Shown: in pieces, positions 50,253 through 59,516 of the stretch
Layout of the letters: each line of letters begins with the position of its first letter
Position numbering within the stretch: position 1 is the stretch's first letter
Origin: Clostridia bacterium
GTDB lineage: Bacteria > Bacillota > Clostridia > Oscillospirales > Acutalibacteraceae
Length of the DNA stretch: 64,000 bases
Direction of reading: 5' to 3'
Assembly: GCA_017521125.1 (NCBI GenBank)
Contig: JAFXDV010000010.1
Location: forward strand, 62,001 to 126,000
Program-made: the position numbers and the translations under genes
Notes under the pieces: generated by a model
Told to the model about the DNA's origin: nothing
The model's database searches: none
What the model saw: the letters and a program-made list of their open reading frames with translations, nothing else

Positions 50253-51125
50253 TTAGTTGTACATTCCTGCTTCGGTCATTTTCGCAATAGCATCAACAAC
50301 ACTTTGCTTATCTTCCTTGTATGTAACACCGTACCAACGGTCAGGTGTAGAAAGAACTGCAACCTTTTTAATGCCATCTTTAACCAACTTACCGATTTCA
50401 AGAGGAATAAAGAACTCCTTTTTAGGCTCGTTTATGTTTTCTTTTAAAAACTCTATAAAATCTTTTTCAAGATAGTCGAAAATATCAGGAGTAAGACCCC
50501 ACATATTCATAGAAACCAAATGCTCCGGATCGAGCTTAACGATTTCGCCATTTTCGTTTTCGTACTGACAGTCTTTAATTTTTGCAACCTCTATGATGTC
50601 TGTAAGATATCCGTTTTCTGCTTCGCAAATTCCTCTGGAAACATAACCGTTGTCGGTAAGGGTGTTTTGAACCTGAAAACCTACCATACAGTAATCGTCG
50701 GTCTGCCTTTTAAGCTCTTCGTACAAAACCTTGAAAGCGGTTTTACCGTAATAATCATCAGCGTTTATTATTGCAAAAGGTTCTTTTACAAGGCCTTTGC
50801 AGGCGAGAATTGCCTGACCTGTTCCCCATGGTTTTTCTCTTGTTTCGGGGCAAACAAAGCCGCCGGGCAGATCATCCATTTCCTGAAAAGCATAATGGGT
50901 TTCAACCATTTTGGATATACGATTTCCAACAAGTTCTTTAAAGTCTTTTTCAATGGAATGTTTGATAACAAAAACAACCTTGTCGAAACCTGCGGCAACT
51001 GCGTCATATACAGAATAATCGACAATCGCTTCTCCGTTTTTGCCTACCGGCTCTGCCTGTTTGAGTCCGCCAAAACGACTACCCATTCCTGCTGCCATTA
51101 CTACTAAAGTTGCGTGAAAACTCAT
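50253..51125 (-). CDS. Sugar-1-phosphate nucleotidyltransferase
   Basis: The 290-residue protein has the NTP-transferase signature LVVMAAGMGSRFGGLKQ and NADDYYG for the metal-binding Asp. It resembles GalU/RfbA-type enzymes that make a nucleotide sugar; the exact sugar is not clear. Its ATG overlaps the stop of the priming glycosyltransferase gene (ATGA), so the two are coupled and probably work in the same surface-polysaccharide pathway. Confidence 0.85.
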   Translation of the reverse strand: MSFHATLVVMAAGMGSRFGGLKQAEPVGKNGEAIVDYSVYDAVAAGFDKVVFVIKHSIEKDFKELVGNRISKMVETHYAFQEMDDLPGGFVCPETREKPWGTGQAILACKGLVKEPFAIINADDYYGKTAFKVLYEELKRQTDDYCMVGFQVQNTLTDNGYVSRGICEAENGYLTDIIEVAKIKDCQYENENGEIVKLDPEHLVSMNMWGLTPDIFDYLEKDFIEFLKENINEPKKEFFIPLEIGKLVKDGIKKVAVLSTPDRWYGVTYKEDKQSVVDAIAKMTEAGMYN

Positions 51126-52507
51126 TTTTTGTCATCTTCCTTTTCTATATATTTTGCGCCACGAGTATTTTTATTGTCATCGCTTGTGAACCCTTGGGTA
51201 CTCTCCCTTAAAAAAAGAATTTTTAGGGTTATAGCGATAAGCTTCATATCAAGAATTAAGGAGTATTTTTCGATATACATAAGGTCCATTTTCAGCTTGT
51301 CGGCAGGGGCGGTGTTATATTTTCCATAAACCTGCGCATATCCCGTAAGACCTGCTTTTACACGGTGCCGCAAATCAAAATCAGGATAAAGATTAGTGTA
51401 ATCATACACGTTTTGAAGCCTTTCCGGTCGAGGACCTACAAGGGACATATCACCGAAAAAGATGTTTAAAAGCTGAGGAAGTTCGTCTATTCTAAGAGGT
51501 CGGATAATTTTGCCTGTTTTGGTAATGCGGTCATCGTCGTTTTCCGCTTTTCTGGCTCCATTTTTGTCTGCATCAACAATCATGCTGCGAAATTTATATA
51601 TATTAAAAATCTTACCGTCCTTGGTGACCCTGTTTTGCTTATAGAAAACCGGCCCCTTGTCCTCAAGCTTTATAAAGAGAGGGACAAGCAGAAAGATAGG
51701 GCTTGTAACTATAAGACCTATTGTCGAGAGCAGAATGTCGAAAAATCTTTTAATCGCAGCCTGCTCAAGGGTAATTCCTCGGTTATGACACAATAAAACG
51801 GGAGTGTCAAAAACTTGTATAGGGTCGGCGGTACTAATTACAACATCGGTGCTTGATGGGAGAATATAGGTTCTCTTTCTCTTAGTATAACAATATCGCA
51901 AAACGCTGTCTTTTATGCTCTTATCAAAATCGGTAATAAGAACGGCATCATATTTGTCTATTTGCTTTTCGATTTCCTCTGGGGTTTTGCCCTCCACCGA
52001 AAAACCTTTTTCGATTTTAAAGCGCTCAGGAATTTTAGTAAACTTATCTATAAGCGCAAACCCTTCCTTGTCCTCTCCAAAAACAACAAGCATTTTTAGT
52101 GCAGGATAAAGCCTGAAATAAATGACGTTGGCACAGTATGAACAAAGAAAAATTAAAACAATCTGAAAAAACGTGCAAAAAATAAGTGGCACGGGAAAAA
52201 GAAGCTCACGTGCGATAAGGCAAAGCTCCAGAAACATAACAAAGTTTGAAAAAATTGTTGCTAAGCTCAGGTCATATATGATTTCGTGAAGTCGGTACAC
52301 GCCGAACCTGAAGCCTCCGTACAACTGAATAAAGGCAATTAGAAAAATCAAATATGAAAGGACAACTACATAGTTTCCGTTTTTTGAAAAAAGTGCCTTT
52401 GGATAATGATTTTGCCAGGTGTCTACAAAAGAAGAGGTCAGACAGGCTAAAACAAGCCCTTTGACAATAACCATTATGCTCGTATGAAATTTTATCAAAT
52501 ATTTCAA
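51122..52507 (-). CDS. Polyprenyl-phosphate sugar-phosphotransferase (WcaJ/WbaP type)
   Basis: The 461-residue protein has four N-terminal membrane segments, a CoA-binding-like middle domain (LKMLVVFGEDKEGFALIDKF) and a C-terminal bacterial sugar transferase domain (KRFFDILLSTIGLIVTSPIFL, KFRSM, RITKTGKIIRPLRIDELPQLLNIFFGDMSLVGPRPE). It transfers a sugar phosphate to undecaprenyl phosphate to start exopolysaccharide. The start is probably the TTG at 52507 (AGGAAG upstream); an ATG at 52474 is the alternative. Confidence 0.92.
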   Translation of the reverse strand: MKYLIKFHTSIMVIVKGLVLACLTSSFVDTWQNHYPKALFSKNGNYVVVLSYLIFLIAFIQLYGGFRFGVYRLHEIIYDLSLATIFSNFVMFLELCLIARELLFPVPLIFCTFFQIVLIFLCSYCANVIYFRLYPALKMLVVFGEDKEGFALIDKFTKIPERFKIEKGFSVEGKTPEEIEKQIDKYDAVLITDFDKSIKDSVLRYCYTKRKRTYILPSSTDVVISTADPIQVFDTPVLLCHNRGITLEQAAIKRFFDILLSTIGLIVTSPIFLLVPLFIKLEDKGPVFYKQNRVTKDGKIFNIYKFRSMIVDADKNGARKAENDDDRITKTGKIIRPLRIDELPQLLNIFFGDMSLVGPRPERLQNVYDYTNLYPDFDLRHRVKAGLTGYAQVYGKYNTAPADKLKMDLMYIEKYSLILDMKLIAITLKILFLRESTQGFTSDDNKNTRGAKYIEKEDDKK

Positions 52508-52569
52508 TTAACAATCTTCCTTCGAAGAACGACAGTTAGATTTTTAAAAAATCTAATATCTGCTCTTTA

Positions 52570-52598
52570 ATATTATTATAATTAAGAACTTTTGTCAA
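52570..52598 (-). promoter_or_regulatory. Promoter of the EPS priming operon
   Basis: On the minus strand TTGACA and TAATAT are 17 bases apart, 63 bases before the TTG start. Confidence 0.65.
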
Positions 52599-52604
52599 GC
52601 GGAG

Positions 52605-52633
52605 TTGATATTTGGAAAAGGTTGTGTTAGAAT
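52605..52633 (+). promoter_or_regulatory. Promoter of the trmL transcript
   Basis: TTGATA and TAGAAT are 17 bases apart. The transcript would begin near 52640, leaving a leader of about 170 bases before trmL. Confidence 0.6.
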
Positions 52634-52664
52634 ATAAAAAAATATGCCTTTGGAGTGGTTGTTT

Positions 52665-52733
52665 ATGAGTTTAACAAGACAGCCCTCCTTGATTAGCATA
52701 ATAAAAGCATTCCCTACTTTTGGTAATATATAG
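52665..52733 (+). CDS. Possible 22-residue leader peptide before trmL
   Basis: An ATG nine bases after GGAG opens a 22-codon frame, MSLTRQPSLISIIKAFPTFGNI, between the promoter and the hairpin upstream of trmL. Composition and length give no family. It may be a leader peptide or chance. Confidence 0.25.
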   Translation: MSLTRQPSLISIIKAFPTFGNI

Positions 52734-52767
52734 GTAGAAAGAAAAGATGGGTGAAAAGGAATAACCT

Positions 52768-52790
52768 TTGCGGCGGCGTAACCGCCGCAA
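52768..52790 (+). other. GC-rich hairpin immediately before trmL
   Basis: TTGCGGCGG and CCGCCGCAA pair perfectly around CGTAA and are followed by TATTTTT, then the trmL ribosome binding site. It could be an attenuator; the short T run argues for weak termination. Confidence 0.5.
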
Positions 52791-52812
52791 TATTTTTGGA
52801 AAGGAAAAGAAA

Positions 52813-53307
52813 ATGGCAATACTTAATATAGTTATGGTTGAGCCGGAAATACCGCAAAACACCGGAAACGTTGCACGCACCTGTGCGGCTACAGGAGCAA
52901 GACTTCATCTTGTTGGTCCTATGGGCTTTAAAATTGATGATAAAAAGCTAAAAAGGGCAGGTCTCGACTACTGGCATTTGTTAGACATTACCTATTATGA
53001 TAATTTGTCTGATTTTTTTGAAAAAAACAAGGGAGATTTCTTCTTTTTTACAACAAAGGCTCTGCATACTCACACAGAAGTTTCATATCCTGATAATGCA
53101 TATCTTTTCTTTGGAAAGGAAACCAAGGGGCTTCCTGAGGAATTGCTTTTAGAAAACAGGGAAAGCTGTGTAAGAATACCAATGGTAAGCGATGCTAGGA
53201 GTCTGAACCTTTCAAACAGCGTGGCAATAGGGGTTTATGAGGTTTTAAGACAGTGGGACTATCCCCTTTTGCAGAATTTTGGTCAGTTGCACAATTATAA
53301 ATGGTAA
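52813..53307 (+). CDS. trmL: tRNA (cytidine(34)-2'-O)-methyltransferase
   Basis: The 164-residue SPOUT-fold enzyme has VEPEIPQNTGNVARTCAATGARLHLV, FFGKETKGLPEE and IPMVSDARSLNLSNSVAIGVYEVLRQ, all typical of TrmL, which methylates the wobble base of tRNA-Leu. I chose the ATG at 52813 after GGAAAGG; an upstream frame extension would read through the hairpin. Confidence 0.94.
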   Translation: MAILNIVMVEPEIPQNTGNVARTCAATGARLHLVGPMGFKIDDKKLKRAGLDYWHLLDITYYDNLSDFFEKNKGDFFFFTTKALHTHTEVSYPDNAYLFFGKETKGLPEELLLENRESCVRIPMVSDARSLNLSNSVAIGVYEVLRQWDYPLLQNFGQLHNYKW

Positions 53308-53335
53308 AAATTTTTTATTTCATTATAAATATATA

Positions 53336-53364
53336 TTGCAAATTCCATTTATTTTGTATATAAT
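53336..53364 (+). promoter_or_regulatory. Promoter of the glycolytic operon
   Basis: TTGCAA and a perfect TATAAT are 17 bases apart, 47 bases before the pgk start. Confidence 0.7.
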
Positions 53365-53411
53365 CTATTTGTGAAAATATGTTAATTATTTATCAAGGAA
53401 GGAAGAATAAA

Positions 53412-54623
53412 ATGACAGCACTCAATAAAAAGACAGTTGATGACATTAACGTAAAAGGCAAGCGTGTACTTGTTCGTTGCGATTTTAACGTGCCTCTAAA
53501 GGCTGGCGTTATTACCGACGAGAACCGTATCGTTGCCGCTTTACCAACCATTAAGAAGCTTATAGCTGATGGCGGAAAGGTTATCCTTTGCTCACATATG
53601 GGCAAACCAAAGGGAGAGCCAAAGCCTGAGCTTTCTTTAGCACCTGTTGCTAAGAGACTTTCTGAGCATTTGGGACAGGAAGTTATCTTTGCCGCTGATG
53701 ACAACGTTGTTGGCGAAAACGCAAAGGCTGCAATTGCTGCTATGAAGGATGGCGACGTTGTTCTTCTTCAGAACACTCGTTACAGAGTAGAGGAAACCAA
53801 AAACGGAGAGGCTTTCTCTAAAGAACTTGGTTCTCTTGCAGACATTTTTGTTAACGATGCTTTCGGCGCTGCTCACAGAGCACACTGCTCAACCGTTGGC
53901 GTTGTAGATTACGTTCAGGAAGCCGTTGTTGGTTACCTTATTCAAAAGGAACTTAAATATTTAGGAAACGCAGTTGAAGATCCTGTTCGTCCTTTCGTTT
54001 GCATTTTAGGCGGCGCAAAGGTTGCAGATAAGCTTTCTGTTATTGAAAACCTTATTAACAAGGCAGACACCATTATTATCGGTGGCGGTATGTCTTACAC
54101 CTTCGCTGTAGCACAGGGCGAGACCGTTGGTAACTCCCTCGTTGATATGGAAAAGGTTGATTACTGTAAAGAAATGCTGAAAAAGGCAGAGGAAAAGGGC
54201 GTTAAGATTGTTCTTCCTGAAGATTCTATCGTTGCTAAAGCTTTCCCTAACCCAATTGATGCTCCTATCGAGACTAAAAACGTAAAAACAAGCGAGATTC
54301 CTGATGATATGATGGGTCTTGACATTGGTTTAGAGGCTGCAAAGACCTTTGCTGAGGCTGTAAAGTCTGCTAAGACTGTTGTTTGGAACGGACCTATGGG
54401 CGTTTCTGAAAACCCAAGCCTTGCAAACGGTACAATTAGTGTTGCTAAGGCTCTTGCTGAGACCGATGCAGTTACAATTATCGGCGGCGGCGACTCTGCT
54501 GCAGCTGTAAACAACTTAGGCTTTGGCGATAAGATGAGCCACATTTCTACCGGCGGCGGCGCTTCCCTTGAATTCCTTGAGGGTAAAGAGCTTCCCGGTA
54601 TTGCAGCAATGAACAATAAATAA
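53412..54623 (+). CDS. pgk: Phosphoglycerate kinase
   Basis: The 403-residue enzyme starts at the ATG at 53412 after AAGGAAGGA. Signatures are [21 protein letters not shown] and GGGDSAAAV near the C-terminus. It transfers phosphate from 1,3-bisphosphoglycerate to ADP. It opens pgk-tpiA-gpmI; glyceraldehyde-3-phosphate dehydrogenase and enolase are not in the cluster. Confidence 0.97.
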   Translation: MTALNKKTVDDINVKGKRVLVRCDFNVPLKAGVITDENRIVAALPTIKKLIADGGKVILCSHMGKPKGEPKPELSLAPVAKRLSEHLGQEVIFAADDNVVGENAKAAIAAMKDGDVVLLQNTRYRVEETKNGEAFSKELGSLADIFVNDAFGAAHRAHCSTVGVVDYVQEAVVGYLIQKELKYLGNAVEDPVRPFVCILGGAKVADKLSVIENLINKADTIIIGGGMSYTFAVAQGETVGNSLVDMEKVDYCKEMLKKAEEKGVKIVLPEDSIVAKAFPNPIDAPIETKNVKTSEIPDDMMGLDIGLEAAKTFAEAVKSAKTVVWNGPMGVSENPSLANGTISVAKALAETDAVTIIGGGDSAAAVNNLGFGDKMSHISTGGGASLEFLEGKELPGIAAMNNK

Positions 54624-54634
54624 AAAATCATAAT

Positions 54635-54657
54635 GCACGGCAATTTCTTTGCCGTGC
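54635..54657 (+). other. Hairpin between pgk and tpiA
   Basis: GCACGGCAA and TTGCCGTGC pair perfectly around five bases, followed by TTATTTTAGGAG, which runs into the tpiA ribosome binding site. Partial terminator or RNA processing site. Confidence 0.6.
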
Positions 54658-54677
54658 TTATTTTAGGAGAGAAAGAT

Positions 54678-55442
54678 ATGAAAGATTGTAGAAAAGCAGT
54701 TATCGCAGGTAACTGGAAAATGAACAAAACCCCCGCAGAGACCACCGCTCTTATTAACGAAATGAAGCCTTTAGTTGCAGATGCTAAGTGCGACGTTGTT
54801 TTATGTGTTCCTTTTATTGATATTGCAGCAGCAGTTGAGGCTGCAAAAGATTCTAACATCAAAATCGGCGCAGAAAACGTTCACTTTAAGGAGTCAGGAG
54901 CTTTCACCGGCGAAATTTCTGCTAAAATGTTAGTAGAAGCAGGCGTTGAATACGTTGTTGTTGGTCATAGCGAGAGAAGACAGTATTTCGGCGAGACCGA
55001 CCAGACTGTAAACCTTCGCACACTTGCTGCTATTAAAGAGGGCCTTACCGCTATTGTTTGCGTTGGTGAGACTTTAGAGCAGAGAGAGCTTGGCTACACC
55101 GAAACATTACTTAAATATCAGACCAAGATGGCTCTTACCAACGTTGCTAAAGAAGATTTAGATAAAATTATTATCGCTTACGAGCCTGTTTGGGCTATCG
55201 GCACAGGCGTAACCGCTACTGCAGACCAGGCAGACGAGGGTAACGGCTTTGTTAGAGAGGCTATTGCCGAGGTTTACGGCAAAGAGGTTGCAGAGACTGT
55301 TACTATTCAGTATGGCGGCTCTATGAATGCTAAAAATGCAGATGAGTTGGTTGCTAAGGAAAACGTTGACGGCGGACTTATCGGCGGCGCTTCTTTAAAG
55401 GCAGAGGACTTTAGCATAATTGTTAAAGCTGCAAGCAAATAG
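54678..55442 (+). CDS. tpiA: Triosephosphate isomerase
   Basis: The 254-residue TIM-barrel enzyme has AGNWKMNKT, VGHSERR (catalytic His) and IAYEPVWAIGTG (catalytic Glu), and GGSMNAKNA. I chose the ATG at 54678 after AGGAGAG. It interconverts the triose phosphates. gpmI follows nine bases later. Confidence 0.97.
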   Translation: MKDCRKAVIAGNWKMNKTPAETTALINEMKPLVADAKCDVVLCVPFIDIAAAVEAAKDSNIKIGAENVHFKESGAFTGEISAKMLVEAGVEYVVVGHSERRQYFGETDQTVNLRTLAAIKEGLTAIVCVGETLEQRELGYTETLLKYQTKMALTNVAKEDLDKIIIAYEPVWAIGTGVTATADQADEGNGFVREAIAEVYGKEVAETVTIQYGGSMNAKNADELVAKENVDGGLIGGASLKAEDFSIIVKAASK

Positions 55443-55451
55443 GAGTTAAAA

Positions 55452-56984
55452 ATGAAGAAACCTATTGTTTTAACTATAATGGATGGCTTCGGCTTCAACG
55501 AAAACAAAGAGGTCAATGCTATCGAGAAGGCAAACACCCCTTGTCTTGACAGAATTTTCAAAACCTATCCTACCACCAAGATTGGCGCATCAGGTATGGA
55601 CGTTGGCCTTCCTGATGGACAGATGGGCAACAGCGAGGTTGGTCACACCAACATCGGCGCAGGCAGAGTAGTTTACCAGGAGCTTACCCGTATTACTAAG
55701 GCGGCAAACGACGGGGAAATGATGAAGAACGAAGCCTTGGTTGCTGCTATGACAAATTCCAAGAAAAACGGCTCGGCTTTACATCTTATGGGTCTTTTAT
55801 CTGACGGTGGCGTTCATTCTCATATTGAGCATATGTACGCTTTAGTCAGAATGGCTAAGGATATGGGGCTAAGTGAAGTTTATATCCACGCCCTTTTAGA
55901 CGGACGTGACGTTCCTCCCGCTTCTGCGGCAGATTTTATAAAAGCTGCAAATGAGGAACTTGCAAAAATCGGTGTTGGTAAAATCGCAACCGTTATGGGT
56001 AGATTTTACGGAATGGACCGAGATAATCGTTGGGACCGTGTTGGCAAGGCTTATGCCGCTCTTGTTTACGGCGAGGGCGTTTTAGCCGACGATGCCGAAA
56101 AGGCAGTAAGAGAGTCTTACGAGACCATTGATGAGGACGGTAAAAACCTTACAGACGAGTTCGTTCTTCCTACCGTTATTAACGGCACAAAGAGAATTGC
56201 ATCAAAGGATAGCGTAATCTTCTTTAACTTCCGTCCTGACAGAGCAAGAGAAATTACTCGTACCTTTGTTGACCCTGATTTTTCAGGCTTTGAGAGAAAA
56301 GGCGGAAAGCTCGATGTATTTTACGTATGTATGACTCAGTATGATGCTTCTATGCCAAATGTTGAGGTTGCTTTCAAGCCTCAGTCACTTGACAACACCT
56401 TAGGTGAGTTTTTAAGCAAACAAGGTCTTGCCCAGCTTAGAATTGCCGAAACCGAAAAGTACGCTCACGTAACATTCTTCTTCAACGGAGGCGTTGAGGT
56501 AGAATATGAGGGAGAGGACAGAATTTTAGTTGCTTCTCCAAAGGTTGCGACATATGATATGCAGCCTGAAATGAGTGCAAATGAAGTTTGCGACAAGGTT
56601 GTTGAGGCTATTGAAAGCGGCAAATACGACGTGGTAATTCTAAACTATGCTAACTGCGATATGGTAGGTCACACAGGAATTTTTGAAGCTGCTGTTAAAG
56701 CGGTTGAAACTGTTGATACCTGCGTTGGCAGAACCTTGGACGCTACTCTTAAAATGGGCGGTGTTATGCTTCTTACTGCCGACCACGGAAACGCCGACTG
56801 TATGGTGGCCGAGGATGGCTCCCCCTTTACTGCTCACACAACAAACCCTGTTCCGTTTACCGTAGCAGGTTTAGATTGCGAACTCAGAGAGGGCGGCAGA
56901 CTTTGCGATATTTCTCCTACAATTATTAAAATTTTAGGACTTGCACAGCCGGAAGAAATGACCGGAGAAAGCCTTATTAAATAA
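55452..56984 (+). CDS. gpmI: 2,3-bisphosphoglycerate-independent phosphoglycerate mutase
   Basis: The 510-residue alkaline-phosphatase-superfamily enzyme has LTIMDGFGFN (metal site), the catalytic serine in MGNSEVGHTNIGAGR, and C-terminal NYANCDMVGHTG and LTADHGNAD. It needs Mn2+. GGAG precedes the ATG. A perfect terminator ends the operon. Confidence 0.97.
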   Translation: MKKPIVLTIMDGFGFNENKEVNAIEKANTPCLDRIFKTYPTTKIGASGMDVGLPDGQMGNSEVGHTNIGAGRVVYQELTRITKAANDGEMMKNEALVAAMTNSKKNGSALHLMGLLSDGGVHSHIEHMYALVRMAKDMGLSEVYIHALLDGRDVPPASAADFIKAANEELAKIGVGKIATVMGRFYGMDRDNRWDRVGKAYAALVYGEGVLADDAEKAVRESYETIDEDGKNLTDEFVLPTVINGTKRIASKDSVIFFNFRPDRAREITRTFVDPDFSGFERKGGKLDVFYVCMTQYDASMPNVEVAFKPQSLDNTLGEFLSKQGLAQLRIAETEKYAHVTFFFNGGVEVEYEGEDRILVASPKVATYDMQPEMSANEVCDKVVEAIESGKYDVVILNYANCDMVGHTGIFEAAVKAVETVDTCVGRTLDATLKMGGVMLLTADHGNADCMVAEDGSPFTAHTTNPVPFTVAGLDCELREGGRLCDISPTIIKILGLAQPEEMTGESLIK

Positions 56985-56992
56985 TAATTTTT

Positions 56993-57027
56993 AGACCGAG
57001 TAGTTTTACTCGGTCTTTCTTTTTTTG
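56993..57027 (+). terminator. Terminator of pgk-tpiA-gpmI
   Basis: AGACCGAGTA and TACTCGGTCT pair perfectly around GTTT, followed by TTCTTTTTTT. Confidence 0.92.
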
Positions 57028-57077
57028 CATATATTATGTTTTTTACATTAAAATATATATAAATACTAAACTTTTTC

Positions 57078-57106
57078 TTGATTTTGACATTGCTTGCAGT
57101 TATAAT
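57078..57106 (+). promoter_or_regulatory. pckG promoter
   Basis: TTGATT and a perfect TATAAT are 17 bases apart, 36 bases before the start codon. Confidence 0.6.
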
Positions 57107-57142
57107 GTAGTTGGTGGAAAATTGACTAAAGGAGAATTTGAA

Positions 57143-58921
57143 ATGACAAAGAACCCAACAATTGTAAAGTGGTTAGAAGAAATGAAAACTCTTCTTCAAC
57201 CCGAAAACGTAGTTTGGATTGACGGAAGCCAGGAACAAATCGAGGCTTTAAGAGCAGAGGCTTGTCAGAGCGGCGAAATGATTAAATTAAATCAGGAAAA
57301 GCTTCCCGGCTGTTATCTTCACAGAACTAATCCTAACGACGTAGCACGTGTTGAGGACAGAACCTTCATTTGTACTGAAACAAAGGAAGAAGCAGGTCCT
57401 ACAAACAACTGGTGCGACCCAAAAGAAATGTATGAAAAGCTCTACAAAATTGCTAAAGGCAGTTACAAGGGCAAGACAATGTATATCATCCCTTATTCTA
57501 TGGGACCTATCGGCTCTCCTATCGCTAAGGCAGGTATTGAGGTTACCGATTCTATCTACGTTGTTTTAAATATGGTTATTATGACTCGTGTTAGCCCTAA
57601 GGTTTTAGAGGTTTTAGGCGACAGTAACGACTGGGTTAGAGGTTTACATTCAAGATGTGACATCGACCCTGAAAACAGATACATCTGCCACTTCCCACAG
57701 GATAACACAATTATTTCTGTAAACTCAGGTTACGGCGGAAACGTACTTTTAGGTAAAAAGTGCTTTGCGCTTCGTATCGCTTCCTATCAGGGATGGAAGG
57801 AAGGCTGGATGGCTGAGCATATGCTCATCTTAGGTCTTCAGAATCCTAAGGGAGAGGTTAAATACATTGCTGCAGCTTTCCCCTCTGCTTGCGGAAAGAC
57901 CAACCTCGCAATGCTTATTCCTCCTGAGTATCTTCGCAAGAAGGGCTACAAGATTTGGACCGTTGGCGATGACATCTCTTGGATGAAGATAGGTCCTGAC
58001 GGCAGACTTTATGCTATCAACCCTGAAAACGGTTTCTTCGGTGTTGCACCCGGAACCAACGTTCACTCTAACTTCAACGCTTTAGAGTCAACCAAGAAGA
58101 ACACCATCTTCACAAACGTTGCTTTAAATCTTGATGATAATACAGTTTGGTGGGAAGGTCTTGACAAGAATCCTCCTGAGAATGCTCTTGAGTGGAAGGG
58201 CAATCCTTGGAACCCATCAATGTTTGTCAAAGCTGACAAGTCTACCTATGCGGCTCATCCAAACTCAAGATTTACTGCTCCTGCAGAAAATTGTCCTTGC
58301 ATTTCTGACGAATTCAACAAGGGCGCAGGTGTTCCAATCTCTGCTATCGTATTCGGCGGACGTCGTGCTAAGTGCGCTCCCCTTGTATATCAATCAAAAG
58401 ACTGGGTTAACGGTGTGTTCGTAGGCTCTGCTATGGCATCTGAGACAACCGCAGCAGCTGCAGGTGCAGTTGGTGTTGTTCGTCGTGACCCAATGGCTAT
58501 GCTTCCATTCTGCGGATATCATATGGGCGAGTACTTTAAGCACTGGTTAGAGATGGGCGAGAAGCTTGGCGACAAGGCTCCAAAAATCTTTAACGTTAAC
58601 TGGTTCCGTACCGATGATGAAGGCAACTTCATTTGGCCGGGCTTTGGCGACAATATGCGTGTTCTTAACTGGATTATCGACCGTTGTGAAGGCGAGGTTG
58701 ATGCTAAGGAGACCGCTATCGGTTACGTTCCTTACGCAGATGACATTGACCTTACCGACCTTGATTTCGACAGAGCTACATTAGAGAGCATCTTAGAGGT
58801 TGACAAAGATATTTGGACAAAAGAGGCTGAGGAAATCGAGGAGCATTACAAGAAGTTTGGCGACAAGCTACCTTGCGCTTTAAGAGAGCAGCTTGAAAAC
58901 CTTAAGAATAACTTAAAATAA
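57143..58921 (+). CDS. pckG: Phosphoenolpyruvate carboxykinase (GTP)
   Basis: The 592-residue enzyme belongs to the GTP-dependent class: the P-loop FPSACGKTNLAM, the kinase-2 motif WTVGDDISW and the N-terminal PNDVARVEDRTFICT. It interconverts oxaloacetate and phosphoenolpyruvate; in fermenting anaerobes it often runs toward oxaloacetate. I chose the ATG at 57143, eight bases after GGAG. It is monocistronic between its promoter and rpsO. Confidence 0.95.
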   Translation: MTKNPTIVKWLEEMKTLLQPENVVWIDGSQEQIEALRAEACQSGEMIKLNQEKLPGCYLHRTNPNDVARVEDRTFICTETKEEAGPTNNWCDPKEMYEKLYKIAKGSYKGKTMYIIPYSMGPIGSPIAKAGIEVTDSIYVVLNMVIMTRVSPKVLEVLGDSNDWVRGLHSRCDIDPENRYICHFPQDNTIISVNSGYGGNVLLGKKCFALRIASYQGWKEGWMAEHMLILGLQNPKGEVKYIAAAFPSACGKTNLAMLIPPEYLRKKGYKIWTVGDDISWMKIGPDGRLYAINPENGFFGVAPGTNVHSNFNALESTKKNTIFTNVALNLDDNTVWWEGLDKNPPENALEWKGNPWNPSMFVKADKSTYAAHPNSRFTAPAENCPCISDEFNKGAGVPISAIVFGGRRAKCAPLVYQSKDWVNGVFVGSAMASETTAAAAGAVGVVRRDPMAMLPFCGYHMGEYFKHWLEMGEKLGDKAPKIFNVNWFRTDDEGNFIWPGFGDNMRVLNWIIDRCEGEVDAKETAIGYVPYADDIDLTDLDFDRATLESILEVDKDIWTKEAEEIEEHYKKFGDKLPCALREQLENLKNNLK

Positions 58922-58929
58922 ATTTTTTC

Positions 58930-58958
58930 TTTACAAAAGGGAAATTTTGTGATATAGT
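58930..58958 (+). promoter_or_regulatory. rpsO promoter
   Basis: TTTACA and TATAGT are 17 bases apart, 101 bases before rpsO. Confidence 0.6.
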
Positions 58959-58964
58959 TTAAAG

Positions 58965-59050
58965 GCTACCGTTTGCGAGGCTTTAGGCGACTGCCGAAAT
59001 TCGGATTCACCTGACCTTCTGCTTTGCTTACGGAGAAAAATTAAAAAGAG
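58965..59050 (+). promoter_or_regulatory. Structured rpsO leader, possible S15 autoregulatory RNA
   Basis: The leader between promoter and start can close with CCGU (58969) and ACGG (59030) and contains GCCGAAAUUCGGA as an internal hairpin. S15 commonly represses its own translation through such leaders. I cannot match it to a defined class by eye. Confidence 0.4.
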
Positions 59051-59059
59051 GTGAAAGAC

Positions 59060-59323
59060 ATGACAAACGAGCAAAAACAGGCAGTTATTGCTGAGTATGC
59101 TACTCATGAGGGAGATACAGGTTCTCCTGAGGTACAGATTGCGGTTCTCACTAAGAGAATCAACGAGCTTACCGAGCATTTAAAGGTTCACAAAAAGGAC
59201 CACCACTCAAGAAGAGGTCTTCTTAAAATGGTTGGTCACAGAAGAAACCTTTTAGCTTACCTTGCAAAGAAGGATATCGAAAGATACCGTTCTATCATTA
59301 AGCGTCTCGGAATCCGTAAGTAA
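59060..59323 (+). CDS. rpsO: 30S ribosomal protein S15
   Basis: The 87-residue protein is a complete S15 ([38 protein letters not shown], ending [12 protein letters not shown]). It binds 16S rRNA. I chose the ATG at 59060, six bases after GAGGTG. The rpsO-pnp order is widely conserved. Confidence 0.98.
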   Translation: MTNEQKQAVIAEYATHEGDTGSPEVQIAVLTKRINELTEHLKVHKKDHHSRRGLLKMVGHRRNLLAYLAKKDIERYRSIIKRLGIRK

Positions 59324-59338
59324 TCTAATGCACAAAAA

Positions 59339-59372
59339 TAAGGCAGACCGCAGAATTTTCGGTCTGCCTTGT
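59339..59372 (+). terminator. Terminator after rpsO
   Basis: AAGGCAGACCG and CGGTCTGCCTT pair perfectly around an eight- to nine-base loop; the T tail (TTGTT) is weak, so some read-through into pnp is possible. Confidence 0.75.
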
Positions 59373-59516
59373 TGCAAGTTTATAGCAGTAAAAATTAACT
59401 GTTAAAAAAGGGTGTTTGAGGGTTTAGCGGTAAATCGAGTGCCAAGGATTTTGACATTGGATTTATTGCTTAACCCATGCCCTTAAAATAATAAATATTT
59501 TAATGGAGGTAAAAAA

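Larger units (their letters stand above)
52508..52812. other. Divergent intergenic region between EPS operon and trmL
   Basis: This 305-base stretch contains two divergent consensus-like promoters, a TTAGATTTTTTAAAAATCTAA hairpin (near 52540-52560) in the EPS leader, a possible 22-codon leader ORF and a 9-bp GC-rich hairpin just before trmL. No full-size gene is present. Confidence 0.6.

Noticed and set aside
52640-52812. Possible riboswitch before trmL
   Set aside because: I could not match the leader to c-di-GMP, guanidine or other aptamer cores; only a simple hairpin is clear.
57084-57106. TTGACA at 57084 as the pckG -35 box
   Set aside because: Only 11 bases separate it from TATAAT; TTGATT at 57078 gives the correct 17.
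59451-59479. TTGACA before pnp as a promoter
   Set aside because: No -10 sequence lies at 16-18 bases; pnp may be reached by read-through from rpsO.
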